NCBI GenBank assembly: GCA_900769145.1
Contig: CAAGFN010000091.1
Coordinates: 1 to 17,522 of the forward strand
Source: Rikenellaceae bacterium
Lineage (GTDB): Bacteria > Bacteroidota > Bacteroidia > Bacteroidales > UBA932
Direction of reading: 5' to 3'
Length of the DNA: 17,522 bases
Part shown: piece after piece, positions 1 through 7,989 of the stretch
Layout of the letters: each line of letters starts with the position of its first letter
Numbering within the stretch: the first letter of the stretch is position 1
Position numbers and translations under genes: made by a program
Notes under the pieces: generated by a model
The model's database searches: none
What the model saw: the letters and a program-made list of their open reading frames with translations, nothing else
Told to the model about the DNA's origin: nothing

Positions 1-1369
1 TAATCTCGCTGCCATAAATCCTGTATGCCAGCGAATCCTTGTCAAGGCGGCAGGAATATGCGCCGAGACGCATTGTTCCGCCCTTGATGGTCGTACTTTT
101 CTGGTCTTCCATAAGGTCAATGACAGGATATGGAGTGCCAGGGTCGAGCTCGGTGGAAGCGGCACCTTCGAGGCCAAGTACATTGCGTGCAAATTCCACT
201 ACGCACATCTGCATTCCAAGACAGATGCCAAAGAACGGAATATCGTGCTCACGTACATATTTTATGGCTGCAATCTTGCCCTCCAATCCCCTCTCACCGA
301 AGCCCGGGGCAACCAGAACCGCATCCATTCCGGCCAATTTTTCCGCAACATTGGAAGCGTCAACGTGCTCACTCTGGATAGTATGCACCTTCACTTCACA
401 CTCATTTGCGGCACCTGCATGCACAAATGACTCCAATATAGACTTGTATGCGTCCTGAAGCTCGACATATTTCCCGACAAGGGCAATGTCAACCTTGCGT
501 TTCGGGTTGTAGAGCCTGTCAAGGAAGGCGTTCAGCTTCGTAAAGTCAGGCTCCGGAAGGTGATTAAGGCCGAAATGGCTGAGTATCATCTCGTCCAGTC
601 CCTCGTGTTCCATGTTGAGAGGCACCTGATAAATGGACGGTGCATCAATGGACTGTATCACGTGTCCCGGCTTCACATTGCAGAAAAGCGCTACCTTCCT
701 GCGTATTTCCGGGGTAAGTTCCTTCTCCGTGCGGCAGACAATCACGTCTGGATGCACACCGGCCTGCTGGAGCATCTGGACCGAGTGCTGGGTCGGCTTG
801 GTCTTGAGTTCCTTGGCTGCCCTGAGGTATGGTACCAGCGTCAGGTGGATGCTGGCCAGATCCTCCTCCGGCATTTCCCATTGGAGCTGCCTGATGGCCT
901 CGAGGAATGGCTGGGACTCCATGTCGCCCACAGTTCCGCCGACTTCAGTTATGATAATGTCGAACTGCCCGGTCTTGCCCAGGAGAAGCATTCTCCTCTT
1001 GATTTCGTCAGTGATATGAGGGATAATCTGGACTGTCTTTCCGAGATATGCGCCCTCGCGCTCCTTCGTTATTACTGTATGATATACCTTTCCGGTAGTC
1101 ACATTGTTGGCCTTCGTCATGTGGACGCCGAGGAATCTCTCATAATGTCCCAAATCAAGGTCGGTCTCCGCTCCGTCATCAGTCACATAGCATTCTCCGT
1201 GCTCGTAAGGGTTCAAGGTTCCGGGGTCGATGTTGATGTAGGGGTCGAATTTCTGGATTGTTACTCTCAATCCCCTGGCCTGTAGAAGTTTGGCCAATGA
1301 TGCGGCGATGATACCCTTCCCGAGGGAAGATGCGACACCTCCTGTGACGAAGACATACTTTGTGTTCAT
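1..1369 (-). CDS. pyrG: CTP synthase (glutamine-hydrolysing), carboxy end beyond window
   Basis: Makes CTP from UTP, ATP and glutamine in the cytoplasm, the last step of de novo pyrimidine nucleotide synthesis. Translating from the ATG at 1367-1369 gives 456 codons without a stop up to the window edge. The family is usually about 535-545 residues, so roughly the last 80 are missing only because the window ends. The amidoligase domain begins MNTKYVFVTGGVASSLGKG, with the P-loop near residues 10-19, followed by the substrate and metal region DDGAETDLDLGHYERF and then EVGGTVGDME. The class I glutamine amidotransferase domain starts near residue 290. Its nucleophile is Cys383 in GICLGMQMC, and the oxyanion strand reads APGFGERG where many bacteria have PGGFGERG. 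The gene is monocistronic to the right, lying behind the sulfatase and 116 bases from it. Family assignment is certain; His and Glu of the amidase triad lie outside the window. Confidence 0.97.
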   Translation of the reverse strand, partial: MNTKYVFVTGGVASSLGKGIIAASLAKLLQARGLRVTIQKFDPYINIDPGTLNPYEHGECYVTDDGAETDLDLGHYERFLGVHMTKANNVTTGKVYHTVITKEREGAYLGKTVQIIPHITDEIKRRMLLLGKTGQFDIIITEVGGTVGDMESQPFLEAIRQLQWEMPEEDLASIHLTLVPYLRAAKELKTKPTQHSVQMLQQAGVHPDVIVCRTEKELTPEIRRKVALFCNVKPGHVIQSIDAPSIYQVPLNMEHEGLDEMILSHFGLNHLPEPDFTKLNAFLDRLYNPKRKVDIALVGKYVELQDAYKSILESFVHAGAANECEVKVHTIQSEHVDASNVAEKLAGMDAVLVAPGFGERGLEGKIAAIKYVREHDIPFFGICLGMQMCVVEFARNVLGLEGAASTELDPGTPYPVIDLMEDQKSTTIKGGTMRLGAYSCRLDKDSLAYRIYGSEI

Positions 1370-1383
1370 ACCTGATTAGGTTA

Positions 1384-1400
1384 ATGTCCTTGCGGACCAT
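1384..1400 (-). promoter_or_regulatory. Small hairpin with GCAA loop in the pyrG leader
   Basis: In the transcript sense, ATGGTCC is followed by GCAA and GGACAT. The arms pair over six or seven bases with one bulged G and enclose a GNRA-type tetraloop. It lies 15 bases upstream of the pyrG start codon. No U-run follows, so it is not a terminator. A role in translation or in CTP-dependent control is only a possibility, and a stem this short can arise by chance. Confidence 0.25.
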
Positions 1401-1427
1401 GTTATTTGTTAACGTTTATCAGGGATG

Positions 1428-1435
1428 CAAAATTA
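1428..1435 (-). promoter_or_regulatory. Candidate pyrG promoter (-7 element)
   Basis: On the minus strand the bases read TAATTTTG, a full match to the Bacteroidota -7 consensus TAnnTTTG. Transcription would start near 1421, giving a leader of about 50 bases before the pyrG ATG at 1369. The -33 position is weak (TTTC, 18 bases upstream), so the assignment rests on the -7 element and on its position in the only gap before the gene. Confidence 0.45.
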
Positions 1436-1454
1436 GCCAAAAATCATTTTTCTG

Positions 1455-1482
1455 AAAAATTTTTCTGCATTTTTTTGCAGAA
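1455..1482 (-). terminator. Weak intrinsic terminator after the sulfatase gene
   Basis: Just past the sulfatase stop the transcript would read TTCTGCA, six A, TGCAGAA and then AAATTTTT. That is a perfect 7-bp stem (1463-1469 with 1476-1482) with a 6-base loop and a run of five T at 1455-1459. The stem is AT-rich and the T-run is short, so it would be a leaky terminator. It is the only candidate at the end of the long envelope operon. Confidence 0.4.
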
Positions 1483-1485
1483 TTA

Positions 1486-3033
1486 TTACATGCTTCCCTC
1501 CGTGTCTCCATACTTCTCGCGGAGACCCGCAAGCTCAACTTTCAGGCTGTCAGCGAGTTCATCATATTCCGGCTGCCCGTATAGATTATGAAGCTCCGCA
1601 TGGTCATTCTCGAGGTCATAAAGCTCGTAGAATTCACCGTCGCCATAGAATCTGATAAGTTTGTACCGCTCCGTCCGGATACCGAAATGCCTCATGACCA
1701 TGTGCTCAGCAGGATATTCGTAGAAATGGTAGAACAATGATTTTCTCCAGTCAGCAGGGCTCTCCCCCTTCAGGAGCGGAACGAGCGACACGCCATGCAT
1801 ATCCTCCGGCACCTCAGCCCCTGCAAGTTCAAGGAAAGTAGGCGCAAAGTCGATGTTCTGAACCATCTCGGTAACCACGCCACGGCGGTCAAAACCTTCC
1901 GGAAGCCTCATTATCAATGGAGTATGCATTGACTCCTCATACATGAACCGCTTGTCGAACCAGCCGTGCTCGCCCATGTAGAAGCCCTGGTCCGAGGTAT
2001 AGACAACGAGGGTATTCTTGTCCAGGCCGGCCTCCTTGAGATAGTCCAGGACACGGCCGACATTGTCGTCAAGGCTCTTCAGTACCTTGGCATAATCCCT
2101 CATGTATCTCTGGAACTTGAACTCGGCCAGCTCTTCGCCTTCAAGGTTCCTGCTGTAGAAATCATCTGTCAGGCACTTGTAGAATGCGTCATAGACTTCC
2201 CTGTCCTCCGGGTCAAGACGGCCCAGATAACTCTGGTACAGGCCGGAAAGCCTGGTCTTGTCTCCCTCCCTGAACATCTTTATGTCATAGGCGATGTCCA
2301 TGTCCCTGGCAATGTTCATTTCCTGCCTGGAAGCCGCCACACGTCCGGCGTAGTCATCATTGAACGTCTCCGGAATCGGGAAGGTAACATCTTCATATTC
2401 ACCGAGATACTTCAAATCCGGCAGCCAGTCCCTGTGGGTCGCCTTGTGATGTATCATAATGCAGAAAGGCTTGGATTTGTCCCTTCCGTTCTCCAGCCAA
2501 TCAAGACTCTTGTCCGTAATAATATCTGTCACATAACCCTTGTTCACTTCACGGGAACCGTCCATCTTGATGAATTCCGGATTGTAATAGTCTCCCTGGC
2601 CCGGGAGAATCTCCCAGAAGTCAAAACCGGTAGGATTGGCCTCAAGATGGAGTTTGCCCACCATTGCGGTCTGATACCCCGCCTCCTGGAGGAGTTTCGG
2701 GAAAGTGGTCTGGCTGAAGTCGAATACCTCTCCCGAATTGCTGTAGAAATGGTTTGCGCAACTGTGTTTTCCTGTAATTATGCAGGCACGGGAAGGTCCG
2801 CTGAGCGAATTGGCCACGAATGCATTGGTAAATCTCAGGCCGTCAGCAGCAATCCTGTCCAGATTCGGCGTATGCACATTTCTGGTGTCATAACAGCTCA
2901 TCATCTGGGCAGTATGGTCATCAGTCATAATGAACACAATATTAGGCCTGGATGCTTTCCCGTTCGAACAGGAAGTGGTTGCACAGGCTGCCGATGCGGC
3001 TGCCAATGCAAGGAGTAATTCAGAACGTGTCAT
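1486..3033 (-). CDS. Serine-type sulfatase, likely N-acetylglucosamine-6-sulfatase-like lipoprotein
   Basis: Type I (alkaline-phosphatase fold) sulfatase of 515 residues that removes sulfate esters from glycans. The active-site signature is SGPSRACIITGKH at residues 78-90. Ser78 is therefore the formylglycine precursor, so maturation needs an anaerobic (radical-SAM) maturase, which is not in this window. Other family residues seen are the calcium-binding Asp38-Asp39 in MTDDH, Lys127 and His129 in GKLHL, His200 in the HHKATH segment, Asp348-Gln349 in YTSDQG, and Lys361. The amino end is a hydrophobic signal ending near Cys22 (SCSNGK), suggesting lipidation and export, although the lipobox is atypical. 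The ATG is preceded by an in-frame TAG six bases upstream, which fixes the start. Overall resemblance is to the S1_11 GlcNAc-6-sulfatases of gut Bacteroides; the exact substrate is inferred. It sits 62 bases after the CNNM gene with no promoter of its own visible, far from any polysaccharide-utilisation genes. Confidence 0.9.
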   Translation of the reverse strand: MTRSELLLALAAASAACATTSCSNGKASRPNIVFIMTDDHTAQMMSCYDTRNVHTPNLDRIAADGLRFTNAFVANSLSGPSRACIITGKHSCANHFYSNSGEVFDFSQTTFPKLLQEAGYQTAMVGKLHLEANPTGFDFWEILPGQGDYYNPEFIKMDGSREVNKGYVTDIITDKSLDWLENGRDKSKPFCIMIHHKATHRDWLPDLKYLGEYEDVTFPIPETFNDDYAGRVAASRQEMNIARDMDIAYDIKMFREGDKTRLSGLYQSYLGRLDPEDREVYDAFYKCLTDDFYSRNLEGEELAEFKFQRYMRDYAKVLKSLDDNVGRVLDYLKEAGLDKNTLVVYTSDQGFYMGEHGWFDKRFMYEESMHTPLIMRLPEGFDRRGVVTEMVQNIDFAPTFLELAGAEVPEDMHGVSLVPLLKGESPADWRKSLFYHFYEYPAEHMVMRHFGIRTERYKLIRFYGDGEFYELYDLENDHAELHNLYGQPEYDELADSLKVELAGLREKYGDTEGSM

Positions 3034-3095
3034 AATCTATAGCTTGATTCGGCCTGATGGCCCTTAATGTCGGTTATCTGGAAACTGGCAATAGC

Positions 3096-4394
3096 CTATT
3101 CGGCAACCTTCTCAGTATCAGGAAGTTTCTTAACGATAATCTTGTCGATTCTGGCTCCGTCCATATCCGCCACTTCGAAAGAGAACCCCTGCCATTCCGT
3201 CTTTTCACCTGACTTCGGCACGTGCTGGAGATTCTCGAGAAGGAGTCCTCCGACTGTTGTGAAATCATAGTCCTCCATATTCTCTCCCAAGTCGAAGTGG
3301 GACAGGAAGTCATAGATGGAACACTGGCCGTCCACAAGCCATCCCTCCCCGTCCTTTCTCTCAATGATATCCGGCTCCTTCATCAGCTCCTGAGGGGCCA
3401 TATTGCCCACCAGTGCATCGAAGATGTCCTTCAGCGAGATAATGCCCTCCAGACCGCCGAACTCGTCACATACAAGGGCCCTGTGGATCCTCTCGGACTT
3501 CATATATTCGAGCACAGTATAGATGCTCATATTCTCGTGGACATAGTGGGCCTCCTTCATCATCTTCCTGAGGTCCAGATGCTTGTCACGGCGCATTGCT
3601 GTGACGTAATCCTTGATGGAAAGGACTCCGACGACGTGGTCAATGTCCCCGTCTACTACCGGGTACTGCTCGAATATAGTATTCTCTATAGTCTTGATAA
3701 TCTCATCTTCAGACATTTCCAGATCAAGCCAGACAATGTCATCCCTCAATGTCATTATGGTACTGACGCTCAGGTCTCCCAGTGTAAACACCCTCTCCAC
3801 GATATCCTGCTCCACCGGCGATACCTCACCTTCATCCTTCCCCTCCTCGATGATGGACTTGATTTCATCCTCGGTGACCTTGGACTCCCTTTCCTTGATT
3901 CCCAACATCTTGGCGCACAGGGCTGTACTCTTGGCCAATGCCCAGACTATAGGGGATGCTATCCATGAAACGAATCTCATCAGTCCGGCCAGGGCCTTGG
4001 CGACTTTTTCAGGATTGGACATTGCCGCCCGCTTCGGGATGAGTTCACCCAGAAGTATGGAGAGGAACATCACGATGAAAACAATGATGGCCTTGGAAAG
4101 AACCCCTGCCGTGCTGGCCCCCATTCCCCAGGATGTGAGAAGAGATGCAAAATCCCTGGCGAGAGTGTCGCCCGAGAAAATACCGGTAAGGATGCCCACG
4201 AGGGTTACTCCCATCTGGACTGTTGAAAGGAATTTGTCAGGGTCTGAAGACAGTTTCAATGCAGCTCGCGCAGACTTGTCGCCTTTGGATGCTTCAGCAT
4301 TGAGTTTGGACTTCCTGGAGGAAATCATAGCGATTTCAGCCATGGAGAAGAGTCCGTTGATAAAAATCAGGAGTAGTATTATAAAAGCTTCCAT
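3096..4394 (-). CDS. CNNM/CBS/CorC-HlyC domain membrane protein, probable divalent-cation (Mg2+/Co2+) transport or efflux
   Basis: A 432-residue inner-membrane protein. Residues 1 to about 165 form the CNNM (DUF21) membrane domain, starting with a transmembrane helix in MEAFIILLLIFINGLFSMAE and containing the family motif GELIPKR (116-122). A CBS pair follows at about 207-330, with the typical RIHRALVCDEFGG segment near 303-314. The CorC/HlyC transporter-associated domain is at about 345-425 (DGEGWLVDGQ to RIDKIIVKK). Proteins of this layout are often labelled hemolysins, but characterised members bind Mg-ATP and move magnesium or cobalt out of the cell. The start ATG lies six bases after the psd stop, so it is co-transcribed and probably translationally coupled with psd. 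The ion moved is inferred from the family. GldE, a relative in Bacteroidota gliding operons, is less likely because no gliding genes are near. Confidence 0.9.
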   Translation of the reverse strand: MEAFIILLLIFINGLFSMAEIAMISSRKSKLNAEASKGDKSARAALKLSSDPDKFLSTVQMGVTLVGILTGIFSGDTLARDFASLLTSWGMGASTAGVLSKAIIVFIVMFLSILLGELIPKRAAMSNPEKVAKALAGLMRFVSWIASPIVWALAKSTALCAKMLGIKERESKVTEDEIKSIIEEGKDEGEVSPVEQDIVERVFTLGDLSVSTIMTLRDDIVWLDLEMSEDEIIKTIENTIFEQYPVVDGDIDHVVGVLSIKDYVTAMRRDKHLDLRKMMKEAHYVHENMSIYTVLEYMKSERIHRALVCDEFGGLEGIISLKDIFDALVGNMAPQELMKEPDIIERKDGEGWLVDGQCSIYDFLSHFDLGENMEDYDFTTVGGLLLENLQHVPKSGEKTEWQGFSFEVADMDGARIDKIIVKKLPDTEKVAE

Positions 4395-4400
4395 ATCAGT

Positions 4401-5054
4401 CTATCTGAGCTCGGCAATGATGGTCTCAGCGGCCTTTATTTCGTCTCCGAGATTGACCTTGACCTCAGCATCGAGAGGAAGGAAAATATCGAATCTGGAG
4501 CCGAACTTGATAATACCGCATTGCCTGCCCCTCTCCTCTTGCGAGCCCTCTTGGGAATAACATACTATCCTTCTGGCAAAAGTACCTGCAATCTGCTTGA
4601 AGAATATTTCCTCCCTGCCGGTATCTATGGCAGTGGATGAATGTTCATTCTCCTCCGCAGCCTTGGGAAGGAATGCGAGGAGATATTTTCCCGGATGGTA
4701 CTTGTAGTAGCTGACTTTGCCGCTCACCGGCCAGAAGTTGGCGTGTACATTGAAGAAGTCCATATAGACAGATACCTGGATGCACTGCCTCTTGAGATAT
4801 TCCTTTTCATAAACTTCCTTGATAATCACTACTCTTCCATCCGCTCCGGATGTCACAATCCGGTCACCTGCAGGCGCATGGCGCACCGGTACCCGGTGAA
4901 ACCATAGCACAAAGAATGCGAACAAGGCGAGAATGACTGACAAAGTAAGGGAAACTGCCCTCAAATGCAAGAAATGCAGGCATATAAATATCAAAACACC
5001 GCAAACTCCCCAGGCGATGGCAATGGTTCCGTATGAATTCTTGTCAATTGTCAT
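4401..5054 (-). CDS. psd: Phosphatidylserine decarboxylase proenzyme
   Basis: Decarboxylates phosphatidylserine to phosphatidylethanolamine at the inner membrane. The 217-residue length and architecture match the short, single-domain type common in Bacteroidota and archaea. Two hydrophobic helices lie at about 10-30 and 34-52. The SPADG-like motif appears as SGADG (69-73, Asp72), the conserved histidine as FFNVHANFWP (His104), then HPGKYLLAFLP (120-130). The autocatalytic cleavage site is Gly185-Ser186 in IIKFGSRFD; cleavage there makes the small alpha subunit with its pyruvoyl group. All residues needed for self-processing appear present. It follows cdsA by 54 bases and precedes the CNNM gene by six. 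Phosphatidylserine synthase (pssA), which would supply its substrate, is not in the window. Confidence 0.96.
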   Translation of the reverse strand: MTIDKNSYGTIAIAWGVCGVLIFICLHFLHLRAVSLTLSVILALFAFFVLWFHRVPVRHAPAGDRIVTSGADGRVVIIKEVYEKEYLKRQCIQVSVYMDFFNVHANFWPVSGKVSYYKYHPGKYLLAFLPKAAEENEHSSTAIDTGREEIFFKQIAGTFARRIVCYSQEGSQEERGRQCGIIKFGSRFDIFLPLDAEVKVNLGDEIKAAETIIAELR

Positions 5055-5083
5055 TTTGATAAAAGGCGTATCTTTTTGGTTCG

Positions 5084-5115
5084 CAAATATAGCAATTAAT
5101 CGGCGAAACTACAAT
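5084..5115 (-). promoter_or_regulatory. Promoter for psd and downstream genes
   Basis: On the minus strand ATTG (5112-5115) is followed after 20 bases by TATATTTG (5084-5091), a full match to the Bacteroidota -7 element at the expected spacing. Transcription would begin near 5077, about 22 bases before the psd ATG. The -33 part overlaps the last codons of cdsA. It would let psd, the CNNM gene and the sulfatase be expressed independently of rsfS-ftsH-cdsA. Confidence 0.6.
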
Positions 5116-5939
5116 ATATTCATAAGTATGAGGTATAGCGTACCCACTGGTATGGCGAAAATAGTGCTGTCAAACCTGTCGAGCAGGCCGCCGTGACCAG
5201 GAATTATGGAGCCGGAATCCTTCACCAGATAATATCTTTTCCACTGGGACTCAAAGAGATCTCCATATACCCCGGCCACATCCATCACTATGGCAAGCAT
5301 TACGGTATGGAAATAAGATATGACTTCCAGATTGAATATTGTCTTTATGGCAAGGGCAGTAAGCACTGTGAGGAACATTCCGCCGAAGAATCCAACCCAG
5401 GTCTTCTTCGGGGATATCTCAGGGAACAGTTTCCTCGGAAAATATTTGCCTAGGGAACATCCGAAAATGAATCCGCCTATATCAGAGCTCCATATCAATA
5501 TGAAGAAATAAAGCAGTATGTGTCCGTCGAATCCGTGGCTGAAGAAGACAATGAGGTTCGACAGCGAGAGAGGAACGGCCACATAGAGTATGCCCGTATA
5601 AATGTCGGAGAACTTGCCGAATTCAGTTTTATCCTTGACATACAAGGAGTTCACCATCACTATGATAATGGGAAGAATGGCAATGCCGATGTACTTGGCA
5701 GGCACTCCGAAGGCCTGGACGAGGAAGAGAAGCAGGAAAAGAATCTCACCTGACAATATGGCGAGAATCCTCGAAAAACGGTATCTCGTCCCCATCGTGA
5801 TTGTATAGAATTCGTGCATCATCACGCCCATAATGAACATTATGAGTGCTGCGAACAGGAACTTGTCAAGGAGAAGCCCAGCCAGCATAATGCCGACAAA
5901 GGCCACTCCTGAAATTGTCCTCTTAAGAGTATTGTTCAT
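5109..5939 (-). CDS. cdsA: Phosphatidate cytidylyltransferase (CDP-diacylglycerol synthase)
   Basis: Converts phosphatidic acid and CTP to CDP-diacylglycerol, the branch-point precursor of all phospholipids, in the inner membrane. The 276-residue protein is almost entirely hydrophobic, with about eight membrane segments. The family signature S-x-x-K-R-x4-K-D-x-G-x-x-x-P-G-H-G-G-x-x-D-R-x-D is complete at residues 231-257 (SQWKRYYLVKD through HGGLLDRFD). The acidic and basic residues of the metal and CTP site in WSSDIGGFIFG (150-160) and SPKKTWVG (176-183) are also present. It lies 62 bases after ftsH, separated by a strong hairpin, and 54 bases before psd. Its CTP substrate is the product of the pyrG gene at the left end of the window. 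Confidence 0.97.
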   Translation of the reverse strand: MNNTLKRTISGVAFVGIMLAGLLLDKFLFAALIMFIMGVMMHEFYTITMGTRYRFSRILAILSGEILFLLLFLVQAFGVPAKYIGIAILPIIIVMVNSLYVKDKTEFGKFSDIYTGILYVAVPLSLSNLIVFFSHGFDGHILLYFFILIWSSDIGGFIFGCSLGKYFPRKLFPEISPKKTWVGFFGGMFLTVLTALAIKTIFNLEVISYFHTVMLAIVMDVAGVYGDLFESQWKRYYLVKDSGSIIPGHGGLLDRFDSTIFAIPVGTLYLILMNIL

Positions 5940-5951
5940 TGGTTCACGGTT

Positions 5952-5995
5952 TTAGGAATCCGGAAGACCATGTCTGCCGAATCACACGTTCCTAA
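5952..5995 (-). promoter_or_regulatory. Long imperfect hairpin between ftsH and cdsA
   Basis: In the transcript, TTAGGAA (5989-5995) pairs perfectly with TTCCTAA (5952-5958). Inside it TTCGGCAGAC pairs with GTCTTCCGGA around a 3-base loop, with one mismatch and one possible G-U pair. The 5' arm has a seven-base bulge (CGTGTGA). There is no T-run after it, so it is not a classical terminator. It ends 12 bases before the cdsA ATG and begins just after the ftsH stop. It could stabilise or process the mRNA, or limit access to the cdsA start. Confidence 0.45.
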
Positions 5996-6001
5996 TTAGT
6001 C

Positions 6002-7981
6002 CTATTCAGCGGGAGCAGCCGGTTCTTCAGCAGCCGGTTCCGCAACTGCCTCGGCCTCCTGGATTTCAGGATCCTCAGGCTTAACTTTAGGGCCGAGGAT
6101 AGCCTCCACGTCCTCTGCGAAAATCACCTCTTTCTCCAGAAGGAGTGCAGCCATCTTCAGGAAGCCTTCCTTATGCTCCTCCAGGATAACCCTCGTGCGG
6201 TCGTGAATCTGCCTGATGATGTCTTTCACCTCCTCGTCAATGAGTTCGGCCGTCTTCTCGCTGTATGGCTTGGTAAGGTCATATCCCCTGGCCCCAGTCG
6301 AATCGTAGAAAGACACTGCACCCACCTTTTCGCTCATTCCGTAGTACATTACCATGCCATAGGCCATCTGGGTCAGCCTTTCGAGGTCATTCTGTGCACC
6401 TGTGGACGGCTCCCCGTTGACAATCTCCTCAGCCACACGGCCACCGATGAGCGAGCACATCTCGTCCTGCATCTGTGCCTTGGTCCAGAGCTTCCTTTCC
6501 TCAGGCAGATACCAGGCGGCACCCAGAGCCTGGCCCCTAGGTATCAATGTTACCTTGAACAGCGGATTGGCGTGCGGCAACAGCCAGCTGACAGTAGCGT
6601 GGCCGGCCTCGTGATGCGCAATGGAACGCTTCTCGGCAGGGGTAATAATAGATGATTTTCTCTCCAGACCGCCGATAATCCTGTCAACAGCATCGAGGAA
6701 ATCCTGTTTGTCAATGCTGGTCTTGTTCTTTCTTGCTGCAGTCAGTGCAGCTTCATTGCAGACATTGGCTATGTCGGCTCCGGAAAATCCCGGTGTATGC
6801 TTTGCCATGAAGTCCACATCAAAGTCGGAACTGAGTTTAAGCCCCTTGATATGTACTTTGAATATATCGCATCTTTCCTTCAGTTCCGGCAGGTCAACAT
6901 GAATCTGCCTGTCGAAACGTCCTGCACGGAGGAGGGCCTTGTCCAGAATATCAGCCCTGTTTGTAGCGGCAAGAATGATGACACCGGAATTGGTATCGAA
7001 ACCATCCATTTCCGTAAGGAGCTGATTAAGAGTATTTTCCCTCTCGTCATTGGAAGAAAATCCGACATTCTTTCCCCTCGCCCTTCCGACTGCGTCAATC
7101 TCATCGATAAACACAATGCACGGTGCCTTTTCCTTGGCCTGGCGGAAAAGATCCCTCACTCTGGAGGCTCCGACTCCCACGAACATCTCCACGAAGTCTG
7201 AACCGGAAATGGAGAAGAACGGCACGTTCGCCTCCCCGGCCACAGCCTTGGCCAGTAATGTCTTGCCAGTACCCGGAGGGCCTACGAGAAGGGCTCCTTT
7301 TGGAATTTTTCCTCCCAGGGATGTGTACTTCTTCGGATTCTTGAGGAAATCGACAATCTCCATCACCTCCTCCTTCGCACCGTAGAGGCCGGCGACATCC
7401 TTGAAGGTAACTTTGACCATATTCTTGTCCGCTAGTTTCCCGGTGGATTTGCCGACGTTGAAAATGCCGCCCTGGCCACCCGGGCCGCCACCCATGTTCC
7501 GGTTGAATCCCCTGAACATGAAGACCCACATCAGAATCAGGAGCACCGGAAAGAGGAACCAGTTCAGAATCTGGCCCCACATATTGTCATTGTTCTCAAG
7601 AATTACCTTAAAATGCACATTGTCAGGCAGTTCCGCATTCAACTGTCCGAATTCTTTCTCCGGGTCGAACTTGGATGAGACATAGAACCAGAAATGCGGC
7701 GAGGAGTTCGGCACTTTCCCATTGAACCGGTCCGCATATTTTTCCAGGCGGTCCTGGCGGATAGTGATGTCGCCCTTGAAATCGTTGCGGACGAAGACAA
7801 TGTCCTTCACATCGCCAGCCTTGATCATAGTCTCGACTTCCGCCCACTCTATCTTCTGCGGCTTGGTGCCGGAGTTGCTGAACAAAAGCCACAGGATACC
7901 TGCGACAATGAGAATGTACAGCCAGGATATTCCGAGATTGACCGTTACAATCTTCGGTTTGTTATCATTCTTGTTTGCCAT
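6002..7981 (-). CDS. ftsH: ATP-dependent zinc metalloprotease FtsH
   Basis: Membrane-anchored AAA+ protease that extracts and degrades misfolded membrane proteins and selected regulators. It is 659 residues long. Membrane helices lie at about 17-34 and 139-157 and flank a periplasmic domain. The AAA module has Walker A GPPGTGKT (234-241), Walker B VFIDEID (290-296), the pore segment MFVGVGASR (266-274) and arginine fingers in LLRAGRFDRQ (351-359). The zinc protease motif is HEAGH (His457, Glu458, His461), with the third ligand Asp532 in STGAQNDL. All catalytic residues are present. Residues 630-659 form an acidic Ala/Glu/Pro-rich tail that is typical of the phylum. It starts eight bases after rsfS, so the two are clearly co-transcribed. 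In proteobacteria FtsH balances LPS against phospholipid synthesis; whether the same holds here is an inference suggested by its cdsA-psd neighbours. Confidence 0.98.
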   Translation of the reverse strand: MANKNDNKPKIVTVNLGISWLYILIVAGILWLLFSNSGTKPQKIEWAEVETMIKAGDVKDIVFVRNDFKGDITIRQDRLEKYADRFNGKVPNSSPHFWFYVSSKFDPEKEFGQLNAELPDNVHFKVILENNDNMWGQILNWFLFPVLLILMWVFMFRGFNRNMGGGPGGQGGIFNVGKSTGKLADKNMVKVTFKDVAGLYGAKEEVMEIVDFLKNPKKYTSLGGKIPKGALLVGPPGTGKTLLAKAVAGEANVPFFSISGSDFVEMFVGVGASRVRDLFRQAKEKAPCIVFIDEIDAVGRARGKNVGFSSNDERENTLNQLLTEMDGFDTNSGVIILAATNRADILDKALLRAGRFDRQIHVDLPELKERCDIFKVHIKGLKLSSDFDVDFMAKHTPGFSGADIANVCNEAALTAARKNKTSIDKQDFLDAVDRIIGGLERKSSIITPAEKRSIAHHEAGHATVSWLLPHANPLFKVTLIPRGQALGAAWYLPEERKLWTKAQMQDEMCSLIGGRVAEEIVNGEPSTGAQNDLERLTQMAYGMVMYYGMSEKVGAVSFYDSTGARGYDLTKPYSEKTAELIDEEVKDIIRQIHDRTRVILEEHKEGFLKMAALLLEKEVIFAEDVEAILGPKVKPEDPEIQEAEAVAEPAAEEPAAPAE

Positions 7982-7989
7982 ACGAAGAA

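Noticed and set aside
560..1285. A 241-codon plus-strand open frame opposite pyrG
   Set aside because: The minus strand encodes an unmistakable CTP synthase through the same bases; this is its shadow.
1..1369. pyrG as a truncated pseudogene
   Set aside because: The frame is intact up to the first base of the window; the missing end is a window effect.
1966..3018. A 350-codon plus-strand open frame opposite the sulfatase gene
   Set aside because: It mirrors codon positions of a clearly conserved sulfatase, has no recognisable domain and has no promoter. Long antisense frames are common in such coding sequence.
3051..3062. GGCC-TGAT-GGCC inverted repeat before the sulfatase as a terminator
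   Set aside because: The stem is only four base pairs and no T-run follows on either strand.
3096..4394. Annotation of the CNNM/CBS protein as a hemolysin or as GldE
   Set aside because: The hemolysin label is historical and unsupported by the domains. GldE is normally found with other gliding genes, none of which is here.
3613..4560. A 315-codon plus-strand open frame opposite the CNNM protein and psd
   Set aside because: Its Ser/Met/Thr-rich product has no recognisable family, it spans the junction of two real genes, and both opposite frames carry full family motifs.
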